The notes under the pieces are model-generated. The model searched no databases and was not told the origin of the DNA. It saw only the letters and a list, made by a program, of their open reading frames with translations. 64,000 nucleotides of DNA from NCBI GenBank assembly GCA_038025085.1, contig CM076147.1:32586766-32650765 (forward strand), given 5' to 3'. This document shows positions 49,101 through 62,119 of the stretch, piece after piece. How positions within the stretch are numbered: the stretch's first letter is position 1; each line of letters starts with the position of its first letter. The position numbers and the translations under genes are program-made. The stretch is from Tetragonia tetragonoides. Taxonomy: Eukaryota > Streptophyta > Magnoliopsida > Caryophyllales > Aizoaceae.

Positions 49101-49938
49101 TCATGAGGTAAAAACACTAAAAGATCATTACATCATGGGGCGGGGGATAAGCGTAAATTATTAGAGGCACTCGAGTTTATTCAGGAAGGTACACTCCACA
49201 TTGCTTATTGGGCTGTAGAATGATTCGAATCGTGTACTAAGTGTGGGCTAACATTAGACCCTCTTTATTGTTTAGGTTGCGGGAGAACACAAAAAGATAC
49301 TACCGATTGAGAGTACCTCATAAGCGCTAGGGAGTACAGAGTGCTTATTGCTTAATGAGCGCACACAAGATACAACACAAAAATTACCATCAATTGTAGA
49401 ATTGAGGTCAATTAATGAGTCTTACCTTAATTTGAATCTCAACTTTAAAGTTGGGGTCTTGGAAGCGTGGAGACTCTATCATAGTGTGGCTAACTTATGC
49501 TCAAACTAAAAAAGATATTTTTTAATTTTTTTTACTCCGAAAAAAATGGTGCAAATGAATGGCGACTGAGACACCTCCTGTTACATTATGTTTGGACTCT
49601 CGTGTTCAACAGCGAATATATTAGACTAACTGAACAACCAGACTAGCGCAAGCACTGGACCCGTCAATATAGCACCAACAAGGGGCCGGGCCGGCATGGG
49701 GAGAATGTGAATTCGAACCCATAATATTGTCATTACCAAATCAATTAGGAGTAAGCTTTGAACCACTAGACCACCACCCTTGTTGATTCAAACCAAAAAC
49801 GATATAGCATAACTGAAAGTATGAGAAAAATAAAATGTAAAAGACTGTTCAAGTAAGAGAACAATGTGTACCATGCCACTCACCAGTAGAAGCAGTAGCG
49901 GGCATCTTTTCCTTCGAAGGCGCTGGCTTTGGACTCAT
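46126..49938 (-). CDS. Unrecognised small protein, 78 aa, 2 exons with a 3.6-kb intron
   Basis: Exon 1 is 49884-49938 (start MSPKPAPSKEKMPATAST); exon 2 is 46126-46307. The donor CTG|GTGAGT and acceptor CACAGCAG|GA join in phase to GGA (Gly), giving one frame of 237 nt. After a Lys/Pro-rich start, the body has two STG-N motifs (YVSTGNNYNNGAEL and HISTGSNVNVTGVT) separated by an amphipathic segment (ITGAIKLTVAEISEG), and it ends in KDIAIGPI. No signal peptide or membrane segment is seen. A TATA box at 50020-50027 is about 80 bp upstream of the ATG. I do not recognise the family. The TATA, strong donor and phase agreement support a real gene; the short length and the repeat-filled intron leave room for doubt. 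Confidence 0.6.
46451..46742. mobile_element. Palindromic MITE in the intron of the 78-aa gene
   Basis: The left arm (CTCCCAAATTTATTCATGCTCACCCTCTTTTTATCCACTT) is the imperfect inverse of the right arm (GTGGATAAAAAGGGGGTAAACAAGAATAAATTTGAG). The arms are about 100 bp and the whole could fold into a long hairpin. The target duplication is unclear. Confidence 0.72.
47277..48331. mobile_element. hAT-like non-autonomous element, 8-bp duplication
   Basis: The element 47285-48323 starts CAGGGGCGGACCTAC, a common plant hAT terminus, and ends CCTGAATATGCCACTG, an imperfect inverse. GAGACAAA (47277-47284) and GAGACAAC (48324-48331) flank it. No transposase frame is seen. It lies in the intron of the 78-aa gene. 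Confidence 0.8.
48003..48118. repeat. Tandem repeat, about 27 bp x 4
   Basis: Four copies of TGAAATTGAGGGTTTATTGTTTAGTG with small spacers, inside the hAT-like element. Confidence 0.93.
48582..48595. repeat. C14 homopolymer
   Basis: Fourteen C in a row in the intron of the 78-aa gene. The neighbouring sequence is AT-rich. Confidence 0.95.
49501..49804 (-). mobile_element. tRNA-derived SINE (family A), best copy, 17-nt target duplication
   Basis: TCAAACTAAAAAAGATA (49501-49517) and TCAAACCAAAAACGATA (49788-49804) flank the body. On the minus strand the body begins with box A GGTGGTCTAGTGGTTCAAAGC, has box B GGGTTCGAATTC, and then the family body, ending towards an A-rich 3' tail (T-rich on plus, 49518-49540). 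This copy defines the family; others are at 45.7, 21.96 and 19.86 kb. It lies in the intron of the 78-aa gene, in the same direction. Confidence 0.88.
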
Positions 49939-50019
49939 GGCTTTAAGATCTTAGTTCGAAATGCTCTATAATTCCACTCTTAGTTCTATTTGTCTATCTT
50001 CTTTACCTGTCTGTAACGG

Positions 50020-50027
50020 TATATATA
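50020..50027 (-). promoter_or_regulatory. TATA box of the 78-aa gene
   Basis: TATATATA, with TTTATATATACC on the minus strand, is 82 bp upstream of the ATG at 49938. This gives a predicted leader of about 50 nt. A T tract of about 24 follows further upstream. Confidence 0.55.
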
Positions 50028-50212
50028 AACCTGTTTTTTTTTTTTTTTTTTTTTTTGATTAAAGATCATTTTATATATATTGATTCAACCAATCGTCTTG
50101 TTTGGACGGTATAGTTTACGTAGTTGTTAACGAGTTGACGGGGGGATTTAGCAAGTCAACTCAATTATTGCCCACCTAATTTCGCGCAAAGCCGTAGATT
50201 TGGCGTAGCCTG

Positions 50213-50213
<1 letters not shown>

Positions 50214-50243
<30 letters not shown>

Positions 50244-50262
50244 TTTTAATTTATTTATTTCT
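50214..50262. repeat. (TTTA)n microsatellite
   Basis: About eleven TTTA units with one interruption (TTTTAA). Confidence 0.95.
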
Positions 50263-50862
50263 ATGTCACTAACTCACTAGGACTGGGGTACAACGTACAA
50301 TTACAAAGAAATAGAGTACTATAGATGCCCTACCTAGAACCCAAGTAATGCATGAAATTATTGATTTTCATAAACTTAATAATCATGCCAGGCTAGCCGC
50401 CTTATCAAGTGTATGTTTGGCGCATCTAATTGTTTAGTCGGATAAAAGTTGTTTAATTTGCTAGATGAATGTGGTAAGACACGAAAATAAGAATTTACGT
50501 AAATAATTACCATGTGATAATTTTTTATTCGAAGTTTATATTATGTACTTTCATCTAATTATATTTAAATGTAAAAAATAACGTTTGAGAGAAATTTGTT
50601 TCCCCCTAACAAATTAACTTTATTTACACATGAATCTTAAAAGACTCGAATGGTATACTTGGTCAATCAAAAAATGTTATCATACAAAGGAAAAAAATAC
50701 CACAACATATCAAATGTTTATATTTATTGTCAAAGTTATATGTTCATAGTTGACGTCGTGTATTTCATCATCATATGAAAATATTCGATTCCATTGCAAA
50801 TATTTCTCATCATCAACATCAACATTATTTTCCAGTGTCTTTAAAAAGGCTTCCACCTTAAA

Positions 50863-50925
50863 AAGGGTCGGTTGTACGCAATCTTATCACTATAGGACTT
50901 TCACAAGAGGTTATTTCCCTCATTG
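50863..50925 (-). mobile_element. Au-like SINE fragment
   Basis: GGGTCGGTTGTACGCAATCTTATCAC followed by ACTTTCACAAGAGGTTATTTCC is the reverse complement of the central part of Au-type SINEs as I remember them. It overlaps the end of the 18232 fragment (TGCGTACAACCGACCC). Confidence 0.6.
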
Positions 50926-51313
50926 CAAATATTTCTCATTTCATTAATTTGAGGCTTCTTGAAAGTACTTTTCATTGTTTATGTCATATCTAGATGACTA
51001 GGAAGATCATCACTCGAGAAAAGTAAACACATCACGTACTCTTCAAAATTCTTCTGAATGTTGTTAGACAAAGCAAAATTAAAACATCCATAATAATATC
51101 GATATGTGTCTTTACACTATATAGTACCGACCTCCATCTATTCTTCAAAACCTTAAACAATCTAAATACATCTTCGAATTGATGGAGGAGAGCAGTTGAA
51201 AGTCTCTTTCATGTTAGTTGGTGGCTCATGGTCATATTAAGGTTGATAGTATCTAGTCTTTGAATATGACAACAGGTATATTTTCTATCGATCGAGATTT
51301 CTTTATCAATTAA

Positions 51314-51589
51314 GGGTATGTTCTCCCCAACTTATTTCTGTTTATTTCATCAAACTTCAACAAACTCCAATAAAGTTAAAAAAAGTTAAACAAAGTTCAA
51401 CAAAGTTAAACAAACCAATATACAAACTAGTTATAAAAAACACTTGAATCAACAAGATTTAACAAAAATAAATAAAGTTCAACAAAGTTAAATAAAGTTC
51501 AACAAAGTTCAACAACAATCAACAAAGTTCAACAAAAATAAAAATTCAACAATAAACATAAACGAAAATAAGTTGGGGAAAACAAACCC
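51314..51589. mobile_element. MITE with AAAGTTCAACA-rich interior
   Basis: Ends GGGTATGTTCTCCCCAACTTATTT and AAATAAGTTGGGGAAAACAAACCC are inverses with few changes. The interior is repeated CAACAAAGTTCAACAAAGTTAAA. Flanks TAA (left) and AAA (right) may be a decayed 3-bp duplication, so a Tourist type is possible. Confidence 0.7.
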
Positions 51590-54500
51590 AAACTAATATC
51601 GACCAATATAATAGAAACGATGAAAAACGTAAGTATGTACATTGAAATCTATAAAATATTTAATAATGGAAAACGTTATCTAGGACAAAACAACAATGAT
51701 GTAGCCCTCATTTGTTTAGATCCCCACTTTGATTTGGTGCTTGGACATCTCTTTGACTCACCACATGTGTGAAAGAATGGAATTATTTTTGGTTGCAGCG
51801 TTCCATAATCCAATTGAAAAATACTCAATATTTAGTGTATACCCAACCTCTTCGTCTTATCATCATTCATCACTATGCCCAACCTCTTCATCTTTAAGAT
51901 TCAGATGTTCAAATTGGGAGCTAGCAATTCATAGTGCTCAAAATCCAGTCACAAAGGTTATGTTCTCGTCAACTTCTTTATACCGTAAATTTCAGTTCAA
52001 TTCAGTAAATTTAAGTCTAATTCATAAAAATTAAGTTTTTTTGGATAAAATAAAGTACAATTTTACCTTTTTGTTTATTTATTGTAGATTCTATTAAAAT
52101 AAGTTATGTTTAAAAATATGTGTTTAGTTCAGTAAATTTCAATTCAATTTAATTTTGTGCAAAAAGGTTACCCCGAACCGTCCCAGGTCAGCTAACCATT
52201 TTCTTTTTGCATAGATATTTCAATATTTTTGCGAAAAGATAAGTAGTAATACTCCATATTTCTCTTTGCAAGGTCAATCTTTAGATGTTTTGTGAAGATT
52301 AGCGTTCCGGTTCATTCAAGATGCGCTCCTAGTCCTACACACTCTAAGCTAGATTCCGTCATATTAATTTTGACTGATCTTTGGAATAATGGGTATTCAT
52401 ATGTCCTATTGCAGACCTACTCCAACTTGTAGTTTGTAAATGAGGACCTTTATGACTTAAAGTTTCGTGGAAATTCTGTACATCCGGACCCGTCATTAGA
52501 AACTTTAACGAAGTCTATAGGATATCAACCATTATAATATAAGGATAACCATTACAATTTAAGTATTTTAATTACCTTTGAATTGATTAGACTAATCAGA
52601 GCTGGTAATTTACTTAAAATAAAAACTCAAGCAAATTGCAGTCTTAAAGTAAGACTGCACGTAGCACCCCTCTTGTACATAATAACCATGATTACATCAT
52701 TTGTCATTCGTCATTAACGGTTAAAACATACTACTATCACTTAACTACAACATTAATTGCAGCAAACCAAAAAAAACACTAATACAACATTAATTGAACT
52801 GAAATAAAGAAATACAACAACTTGTGTGACTAGCACTAAATTAATAAATCATAATGATTGCCTGAAAAAAAAAATCAGACTCCAAGCATCTTTGACAACT
52901 TCTTCCGCTAGGCGCCTAGGCCATTGGGGCCAGAAGGTTTGCCATTTTCTTTTGACAATTTGTCTCTTAAGTGATTAGTTAGGAGTAAGACTGAGTAAAT
53001 TTGGACCTCTTTAAATCCATGTTAAATAGTTAATTAGTTTTTTTTGTTTATAATAAGGATATCTACCGTCAATCATAGTAATTATCTCCCCACACTAACT
53101 TGTAGGAGGAAGTTGATTAGTTGTTGCACCTTTTACCTCATAGAAAAAGCACGTTGGGTGGTATTATTGAGTTCTTAAATACAGTGAGGAAGACTTAAGC
53201 TGCAAATAAAATATACACTGACCAAGACTTTTTCAGTAGCAAAGGGACGAATCGCGATGGGGATACCGTGTGGAAACTTTGGCGAAAATGGACCACTAAA
53301 ATTTGTGATGCTCGTTGTATCAAACAAGCACGATAGCACATGATTTATTTTACAAATGATGAAGTCCACTATTAATGATCAAGTCCACTAGTATTAATAT
53401 TTTGGGGATATAGTGTTTCACCAGCAGAAGATAGGAGCGAAGCCAGAAATTCAGAAATAGAAGAGCCGAAACTTATATTGACTTTTTTCTACACTAACTC
53501 TTGGAATTTTTGGTGGTCAGGTTTTTGTCCATAAAACATTTGAATATTTCTTTTTCCCTATATCCGGATTTTCTTTGTTACCTATACTAATTTCAGGATT
53601 CAAATTCTTCTCACGATTCAGATTTAAAGTTTTACCTTCAATTTTCCACTATTGAAGTTTTTATGAAAAGAAAATCTAGTCCCATAAACAAAAAAATCTA
53701 GAGTACTTTTTGATTTCATGATATTTACCCTACAAAATAAAATCCAAAACAGAAATACTTTACTAAAATTTATTTTAATCAACGTAGAATGAACAAGAAA
53801 ACGCAATAATTTAAAATCATTCAATACACATTGAAGACATGATTATATATATAATTGGGAATTTAAATAAAAGAAAAGAAATATATAGGTGGAGATAATA
53901 ACAATAAGAAAAGTACCTATTCGCAGATGCAGCATGCAATTATGGAAAAAGTGGGAAAAAAAATAAAAATAAAAACCAAATGCGTGTGTGAAGAGTCGAA
54001 CCCCTGTTTTTTTGTAAATTGAATGTAAATTTATATATTTAAACAGCTAACAACTAATTTATGCAACCAAACATTTTTGCAAAAACAAATAAAATAAACA
54101 ACTGATCAAAACAACTAACAGTTATCATCTAATGTAATTGGCTAACAACCAACGGCTCAAACAGAGCCATCAACTTATAGGTTCTGTCTTATTCGACATC
54201 TAAGCATTCAGGGGATCTCTTTTGCTACAACCTAATTAGGTACTTAACGAATTAAGAAGCATATGCAGAGAATTCTATTGGGGTTCTAAAGAGGGGTACA
54301 AGAAAATGGCTCTGGTGAACCGCAAATTTTTATATGATCTTGGGTGTATGTATTTCTCTTATTGTTTTAATTTGTTGGGTTTTATATTTACTTGGGTCTA
54401 AAAATGCATGTTTATTTGCTTGGAGTATATACTCTCGAGATTAAGATAGAATTATTTCCATCTAGCTAGGTGAGGTGGGTGGAAGATTACCACTTGAAAA

Positions 54501-54850
54501 ACTCTTGAAGTCTGGCATATTCAAGAAAAGCAACTGGCTCAATAGCTCATGATCTTGGTCCAAGCTTCTTCAGCTGAGGGATGACTTCATTACGATATGT
54601 GGTAGTGTCTCTCTGGCTATGGACAGTATTAGATACTTGGACCAGCAGTACTACTATAAATACTTGGGCCAGCAATACTAGTTCTTGCGAGGCCTTGCTC
54701 CTGCTACTCCGTTGGCACATGCTCGATGTAGAAAAATAATATTATGATAACCCAAATAAAATTTAGGTCTAGGTTGAACTTTGGTGGCCTTTTAGGGTAA
54801 AATTAATTTTTTTCTTTTTCAGTCTTTTACTATCCTATTTTTTTTTTCCC
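51590..54850. other. Intergenic DNA, no supported gene
   Basis: Short frames only. One stretch, near 53213-53330 on the minus strand (FSGPFSPKFPHGIPIAI), has a protein-like look, but no partner exon or family was found. Confidence 0.5.
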
Positions 54851-54951
54851 GATGACATAGGATACCGGTGCAACATATCAAATCCGCCCCTGAGTGGAGT
54901 CATGGTGACAAAGGATACCGGTGCACCTTATTAAATCTGCCCCTGAGTAGA
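54851..54951. repeat. Tandem duplication, about 53 bp x 2
   Basis: GATACCGGTGCAACATATCAAATCCGCCCCTGAGT is repeated as GATACCGGTGCACCTTATTAAATCTGCCCCTGAGT, in tandem. Confidence 0.85.
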
Positions 54952-55242
54952 CGGCCTTAAGAAGAAAGGGATGTAACTTTGAATTACGTATGAAACTTGT
55001 GTTATTGTGCTGATGAAAGTGCGAGAGACTTCTTCGTTCCTTGTGACTTATCTTCTCTTATCAAGAAGGAAATTCTAATATGGTTACGTATTACCATCTC
55101 TCATTACTAAAATAAATGAAGGGTGAAATCTCATTTTACCCAAAATTCGAATTAAATAAAGTCAAAAAAGATAAAATAAGATGAGGAGATCTAACTCTTT
55201 ATTTAGGAAATGGAGGCCAATTCTTTTTTTTGTTCACTTGCA

Positions 55243-55433
55243 ATTTTAGCATGAACTTCATGTTTAGATAACATGGATGTTCAACCTTTGCTTGACTAAT
55301 CTCGTGAACCATGAAGTTAACGACCCGTAAAATCTCCAGTGGCCCTAAGCGGACTTGAACTTGGGACCTCTGGTTACTCAGATGTCTTACCAGCTGAGCT
55401 ACCCCCCCAGGTTTATTTTAGCATGAACTTCAT
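55243..55433 (-). mobile_element. tRNA-derived SINE (family B), 19-nt perfect target duplication
   Basis: ATTTTAGCATGAACTTCAT occurs at 55243-55261 and 55415-55433. The body 55262-55414, read on the minus strand, starts with a tRNA-like head (box A TAGCTCAGCTGGTAAGAC, box B AAGTTCAAGTCC) followed by a short unrelated tail with GTTAACTTCATGGTTCACGAGATTAG. It is about 150 bp. The exact duplication suggests recent insertion. This is not a functional tRNA gene. Confidence 0.9.
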
Positions 55434-57263
<1,830 letters not shown>

Positions 57264-57887
57264 TAAAAAACTCCTAAAAAACCTTCAAAAGAATAACCTT
57301 ATTTTATATATTGGTAATTATGATAATTTAGTTGAGAGTTAAGATTTTTAATCAATTGCGTGTCTTACTCTAAAAAATTTGACCTAAGATACCTATTGTT
57401 ATTACAATATGAACGTTAATCGCATGATCAAGATATCTCTTACAAAAATCTCAATGTTTCACGATTGTTATATTATTTTATGATTATTAGGAAGAACCAA
57501 TAGTTTTTAATCAAACACGTGATTTAGTATTAAAAGATTAACATTAGAAGATATTTTACTTTAATAATAATTTTAATATGTGAATATTGTACTTATTGAC
57601 ATTTATAAAGAAATGACTTGTGAGTATAAGGTTGACAATACTTCCTCGACCTAATGTTTAAAATATTTATTAAATTTGAACAATTTTTTATTGAAATGAT
57701 GGTTATATTAAAATTAAATTATATAGAGTGATCTTTCAAAATATATCATTGCGTATGGGTTAAGTAAACTGACATGATAAAAGAAAATACTAATATATGA
57801 TGTACTAAAGAATAATAGTCGTTAAATGCTAATGTTAGCTAACTTGATGTGTAAAATATCGTCTTTATATATATATATATATATAAC

Positions 57888-59252
57888 TTGGGAAAATTTT
57901 ATTGGTGCCCCTCTACTCTTGATTTGTCCAATTGGTACCCAATGTTCTTTTTAAATCCAGTTGGTGCCCCTCTCCTTTTTCATTTTTCCTAACTGTTTCC
58001 ACATTTACATCTCTCGTTAACTTTCTGTTACTGTAGATATTTGCTACACTCACCAGCTCCATAATCAATGGACTCTCAGCTTTCTCTCTCCTCCCTCTAA
58101 AACCCAAAGCACCCCACATCCAATGCATCCCCTCCTTCTCATTCCCTTCGTATTTTCTCTCTCCTCTCAATGTGGCCTCTCACTCTCTCAGCCCCATGTC
58201 CACGGACAATATATACAAAATTTGTAAAGTGACCTGATCTTTTGAGATGGAAAACAGAAACACCATCTTAATCATGAGAAACTACCATAGCTAACCTAAA
58301 TCAAAAGGGATCATGAATTTAACTGAGACATTGTAAATCAAATTTCAAAAATCATCCTAGTTTCCCGTCTCTCTCTCTCTCCTCTACCTTATTGACTCCT
58401 TTATCACCCCTCCCGGCTCCCGCCATTACAACCACCACTACAACCTCAATTTCAGCCACCCAAAAAAGCTCAACCCAAACTTAAACCCACTAATATCATC
58501 AGACAAAAAAATTCAGAACCCTCTGTTGCTAATTTTCTTGATTTCTCAGTTCACAACTCAAATAATTTCCTCTCTCCCACAAAAACCCAATACCAAACCA
58601 TCAAATTCTGCCCACAAAACTTCACAAATTAGTGAATTACTGCCCATATCAAGATTCAAACAGAGTTAAACAATTGTCTACAAAGGGATTTTTCCACAGG
58701 GAAATACATTGCCCAGAAAATGGCCAAAAACTTCATTTTTGGTACCTTTGCCTGCCAATTACCGAGAACCGTTTGAATGGACAAAGAGCAAGAACATGGC
58801 TTGAAATTAAAATGTGTCCTATAAAAGACTTACCGTTGATAAAAAGAAGCATAATTGGGTTCGTTTAGAAAGGTCACCGGTTTGAGTTTTCCCGGTGGGG
58901 GGACTTCATTTCCTTTAGGTGTTAGTTATATTGTCATTAAGCAGATTTTGCCTTTGACATCTGGGAAAACGTATTGCTCTTGATGTGGGTTGTGGGGTAA
59001 GAGAGAAAAGAAGAAGGGAAGGAGGAGGGGATGCATTGGATGTGAGTTCCATAGGGAGGGGAGAGAAAGCTGAGGGACATGGAGATGGTGAGTGTGTCAA
59101 ACATTTAGTTAACAGAACTTTAACTGAGAAGTAAAAGTGGGAAACAGTCTGGAAAAATTAAAAAGAAAAGGGGCACCAACTGGATTTACAAAAACCACTG
59201 GGTACCAATTGGACAAGTAAAGAGTAGAGGGGTACCAATATGATTTTCCCAA
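57888..59252. mobile_element. 1.4-kb element with long inverted repeats and a captured-looking interior
   Basis: The left end TTGGGAAAATTTTATTGGTGCCCC with CTCTACTCTTGATTTGTCCAATTGGTACCCA and AAATCCAGTTGGTGCCCC is mirrored at 59150-59252. The inverted similarity extends inward about 300 bp, including ATCCAATGCATCCCCTCCTTC against GGAGGAGGGGATGCATTGGAT. The central 700 bp is unrelated to the arms and rich in C- and T-tracts like a gene leader. No transposase. The target duplication is uncertain. Confidence 0.78.
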
Positions 59253-59520
59253 AAAACTTCTATAAGACGGTCGTTCCGTAACTTTTGGTGAGATAGGGGT
59301 CACTTTTCAGTGAATTAAGGGTCACTATTCACCATAAGTGACCCCTACAATGTTAAAAAGTGACTTCATTTTTCTATTAGTTGGTCTCACACAAGACTTG
59401 CTACTAATATTAACTAATAAAAATTGACTTTCATAACATTTGTACCTTAGCAAATTGTTATTATTATTATTTTTTGGTTGTTAAATCAATATGATTATAT
59501 GGCGCACGGTAAGGTTTTCG

Positions 59521-59571
59521 TTATAGGTAATAGGTTATAGGTTATAGGTTATATGGGTATAGGGTATATGG
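59521..59571. repeat. GGTTATA heptamer repeat
   Basis: Repeated TAGGTTATAGGTTATAGG and variants (GGGTATA) over about 50 bp. It is not the plant telomere unit TTTAGGG. Confidence 0.8.
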
Positions 59572-60240
59572 TATCATTGTTTAGCATATAGTTCATTTTG
59601 CTACTAATATTGAAATCAATGTATGTATATGGTTCGTGACCTTATCGAAATTATGCTACCAACATTGATATTAAGATTAAAATAGTTTACAGTCCTCATT
59701 TTGCTACTAAGATTGACAAAAAAAATTGACGATAATTTACATTACTCGTCGCTGGAAATAATGTAGAACTCATATATTACGGTTGCTGCCATTTTCTCTC
59801 TCTCTCTCATCCCAAAATAAAATTGACAATAGTAGCTATTGTTTTTGCCACTTCAAAATTCAGCTTTCCAATACACGTACTAATTTCATTATGGCTCCAA
59901 GTGATTTTTCTCTCTCCTATAGTGAAAAATGGCTCAAAAACTCCCTTCATTTTTATCACATTTATCAAAAATTGATTCCTTTAACTTAACATGTGGAGGG
60001 TTGCGATGAATTGTGTATATCTTGCTATATACACTTTTAGTGTACATGTAGCTTTTTCCATGGTATCTCTCATCAATATGTATCTATCTTTTGAAAAAAC
60101 ATAAATGATAGAGTATGTCATTTGGTACCACAAACCAAAAGAAAAAAAAAAAGAAAAGAAAAGAAAAAGGAAAAAAAGGGGGATTGTAACTGGATCCAGC
60201 TATGCCCCATTTGCCATTTGGCTGTCTAAGGTCAGGGGTT

Positions 60241-60318
60241 CAAGGCTGGTGAGAGAGAGGAAGGAGAAGAAAGAGAAAGAGAGGGAGAGGGAGAGGGAGA
60301 GAGGGAGAGAGAGAGGGG
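60241..60318 (+). promoter_or_regulatory. GA-rich tract upstream of the DUF569-like gene
   Basis: A pure purine tract (GAGAGAGAGGAAGGAGAAG, then GAGAGGGAGAGGGAGAGGG) lies about 130 bp upstream of the predicted leader exon. GAGA tracts bind BPC factors in plants. The link to this gene is inference from position. Confidence 0.4.
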
Positions 60319-60439
60319 TTTAAAAAGTTGAGACCAAACTACCAATTGTCCAATTTAGTGTGTTTTGAAATATATATCCGTTTTTAGGTATCAAATTAGG
60401 GTATGATTTATGCAAATTTGAATATCTGACCACTAAAAC

Positions 60440-60544
60440 AGACAAACAGTCCGCCGCCAACTCGTGAAGAACAGCCCACCGGAAGAGATCCTCAACCGTT
60501 ACTTGGCGACGCAAGAGTTTTAATCTGAATCGAAAACTAATCTA
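60440..60544 (+). other. Predicted 5' UTR exon of the DUF569-like gene
   Basis: GC-richer than its surroundings, ending at the donor CTAG|GTAAGT (60545). The acceptor at 62108-62109 (GATGCAG|ACTGGG) lies 10 nt before the start ATG. The 5' end is only approximate. Confidence 0.5.
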
Positions 60545-61092
60545 GGTAAGTCATTCTTAATCGCTTTTCTGCCTATGATTTGATTATAACTGGTTGTCGT
60601 ATCGAATTTATTTCTGGGCAATTTGCTTCGAGTAAGAAAGTAGCGTTGTTTCCATTTTCGAGTAAAAAAAACATGCGAGAAGTACAGTCATTCTGTTATG
60701 CAGATTGCACATCATTGATGACATTATGATATGAAGATAGTAAAATTTCTGAACTTCATTAATTGGTGTCATTCTGCATTTAAATTTATTTTTTTTTTTT
60801 TTGAGAAAACATTCTGCATTTAATTGGGCACTCTACCCTATTTTTAATGGAATGAAGAAGAGATGTGAGAGGAGAATTGATGACCCTCAGGGTCAAACTT
60901 TTTCTTGGGCTGGGCTAATACCTTCCTCATTTTATTATCAAAGGAAGAGTCTCAGGGTCAACCTAAGTTTAAGATCTTTGCTGTAGAATTTTCTGCCCAA
61001 CAGGCAACAGACTTCTGATCTGATACATGTGCTACATGTAAAACATGAACTTGTTCATATCCGGAATTTGTAGCTATTGGAGACTACACTCA

Positions 61093-62078
61093 AGGGCTGC
61101 TCATAACCGGATCAGATCCGATCCGAAATATCACTAAAACTCGATCCGTATCCAACCCGAAATACACCGGATATCCGACAACCCGAATTTACGGATCGGA
61201 TATCCGGGTATCCGCTACCCGATCCATTCTCAAAAAATCATGCTTTTGATGATTTTTTTTACTCTTTTTATAAGAAATAAAAAGTTTATTAAATTTAATT
61301 ATGAGCAACTAAGCATTCATCCCCTCAAAAAAAAAAATCAATAATACGTCTGTAAACTGAAATTGCCAAGAAGCAAACACCAATGGTGAGTAACTGAGCA
61401 TTTGCTGTAAGAAAATTTGAAGGAATGAGGAGAAGAAAGAACGAAGACCAATTATATCAATTTACAAGAAATGAATCACATTAACCAGTGAAAAAAGACT
61501 ACGAAATGACACTCATGAGATTCCAATCACTACCACTAAGATCCAAGACCAACAATATCATATTTTCACTCATGAACACCAAGCCAGAATACAAAGAAAT
61601 AAACTTTGAAACGAGGAGAAAAGAAAAGGCCCTTGGTTCAGATCTTCTAAAGATGGAGAGAGACGAACGGCCGAAGCAGGCGACTGGTGATTGACACTCT
61701 GAGATCGAGCAGGTGACGGAGACGAGATAGAAGAGAGAGAGAGAACGACGGTGATAGAGAACAAAAAATGGAGCAGCGAGAGTGAGTGACCTGAGGCTTG
61801 AGTTTGAGACTGTCCAGACTCCAGAATGAAAGAAGTGAGAGTTAGGTCTGACTCAAATGGGATTCAATTTTGAAATTTAAAAAACAAAAAAAAAAAAAAA
61901 AAAAGAATTTAAGTCGGATATTTCGGATATCCGAAATTTCAAAAGTGTGATCCGTATCCAATCCGAAATCCGACTCTTCGTACCGGATCGGATATCCGAT
62001 CCGAAAATTTGGAGCGGGTATCCGAATTTTCAGATCGGATCGCTCTGATCACGGATCGGATAATTTATGAACAGCCCT
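61093..62078. mobile_element. Mutator-like element with inverted ends in the DUF569 leader intron
   Basis: AGGGCTGCTCATAA at the left and TTATGAACAGCCCT at the right are inverses. Inward, both arms carry repeated ATCCGATCC and GGATATCCG blocks (61120-61230 and 61915-62060). The middle (about 61370-61830) is unrelated, with one open minus-strand stretch of 64 codons; it could be captured DNA. No clear target duplication. Confidence 0.75.
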
Positions 62079-62119
62079 AATTATATTAGTGAATATCTGT
62101 TTGATGCAGACTGGGTGGT

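Noticed and set aside
51729..52034. 101-codon plus-strand frame
   Set aside because: Low-complexity Ser/His composition, no homology recognised, no promoter or splice context.
53175..53369. Minus-strand frame with FSGPFSPKFPHGIPIAI, protein-like
   Set aside because: No matching exon on either side, no recognised family, and no start or stop context; left as intergenic.
55330..55405. Possible tRNA gene on the minus strand
   Set aside because: It has boxes A and B but lies within a unit flanked by a perfect 19-nt duplication and continues into a non-tRNA tail, so it is a SINE head.
57913..59100. Minus-strand frames inside the inverted-repeat element
   Set aside because: They arise from the arms and CT-rich tracts of the element and are mirror products of each other.
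59521..59571. Interstitial telomere repeat
   Set aside because: The unit is GGTTATA / GGGTATA, not the plant TTTAGGG heptamer, and shows no long array.
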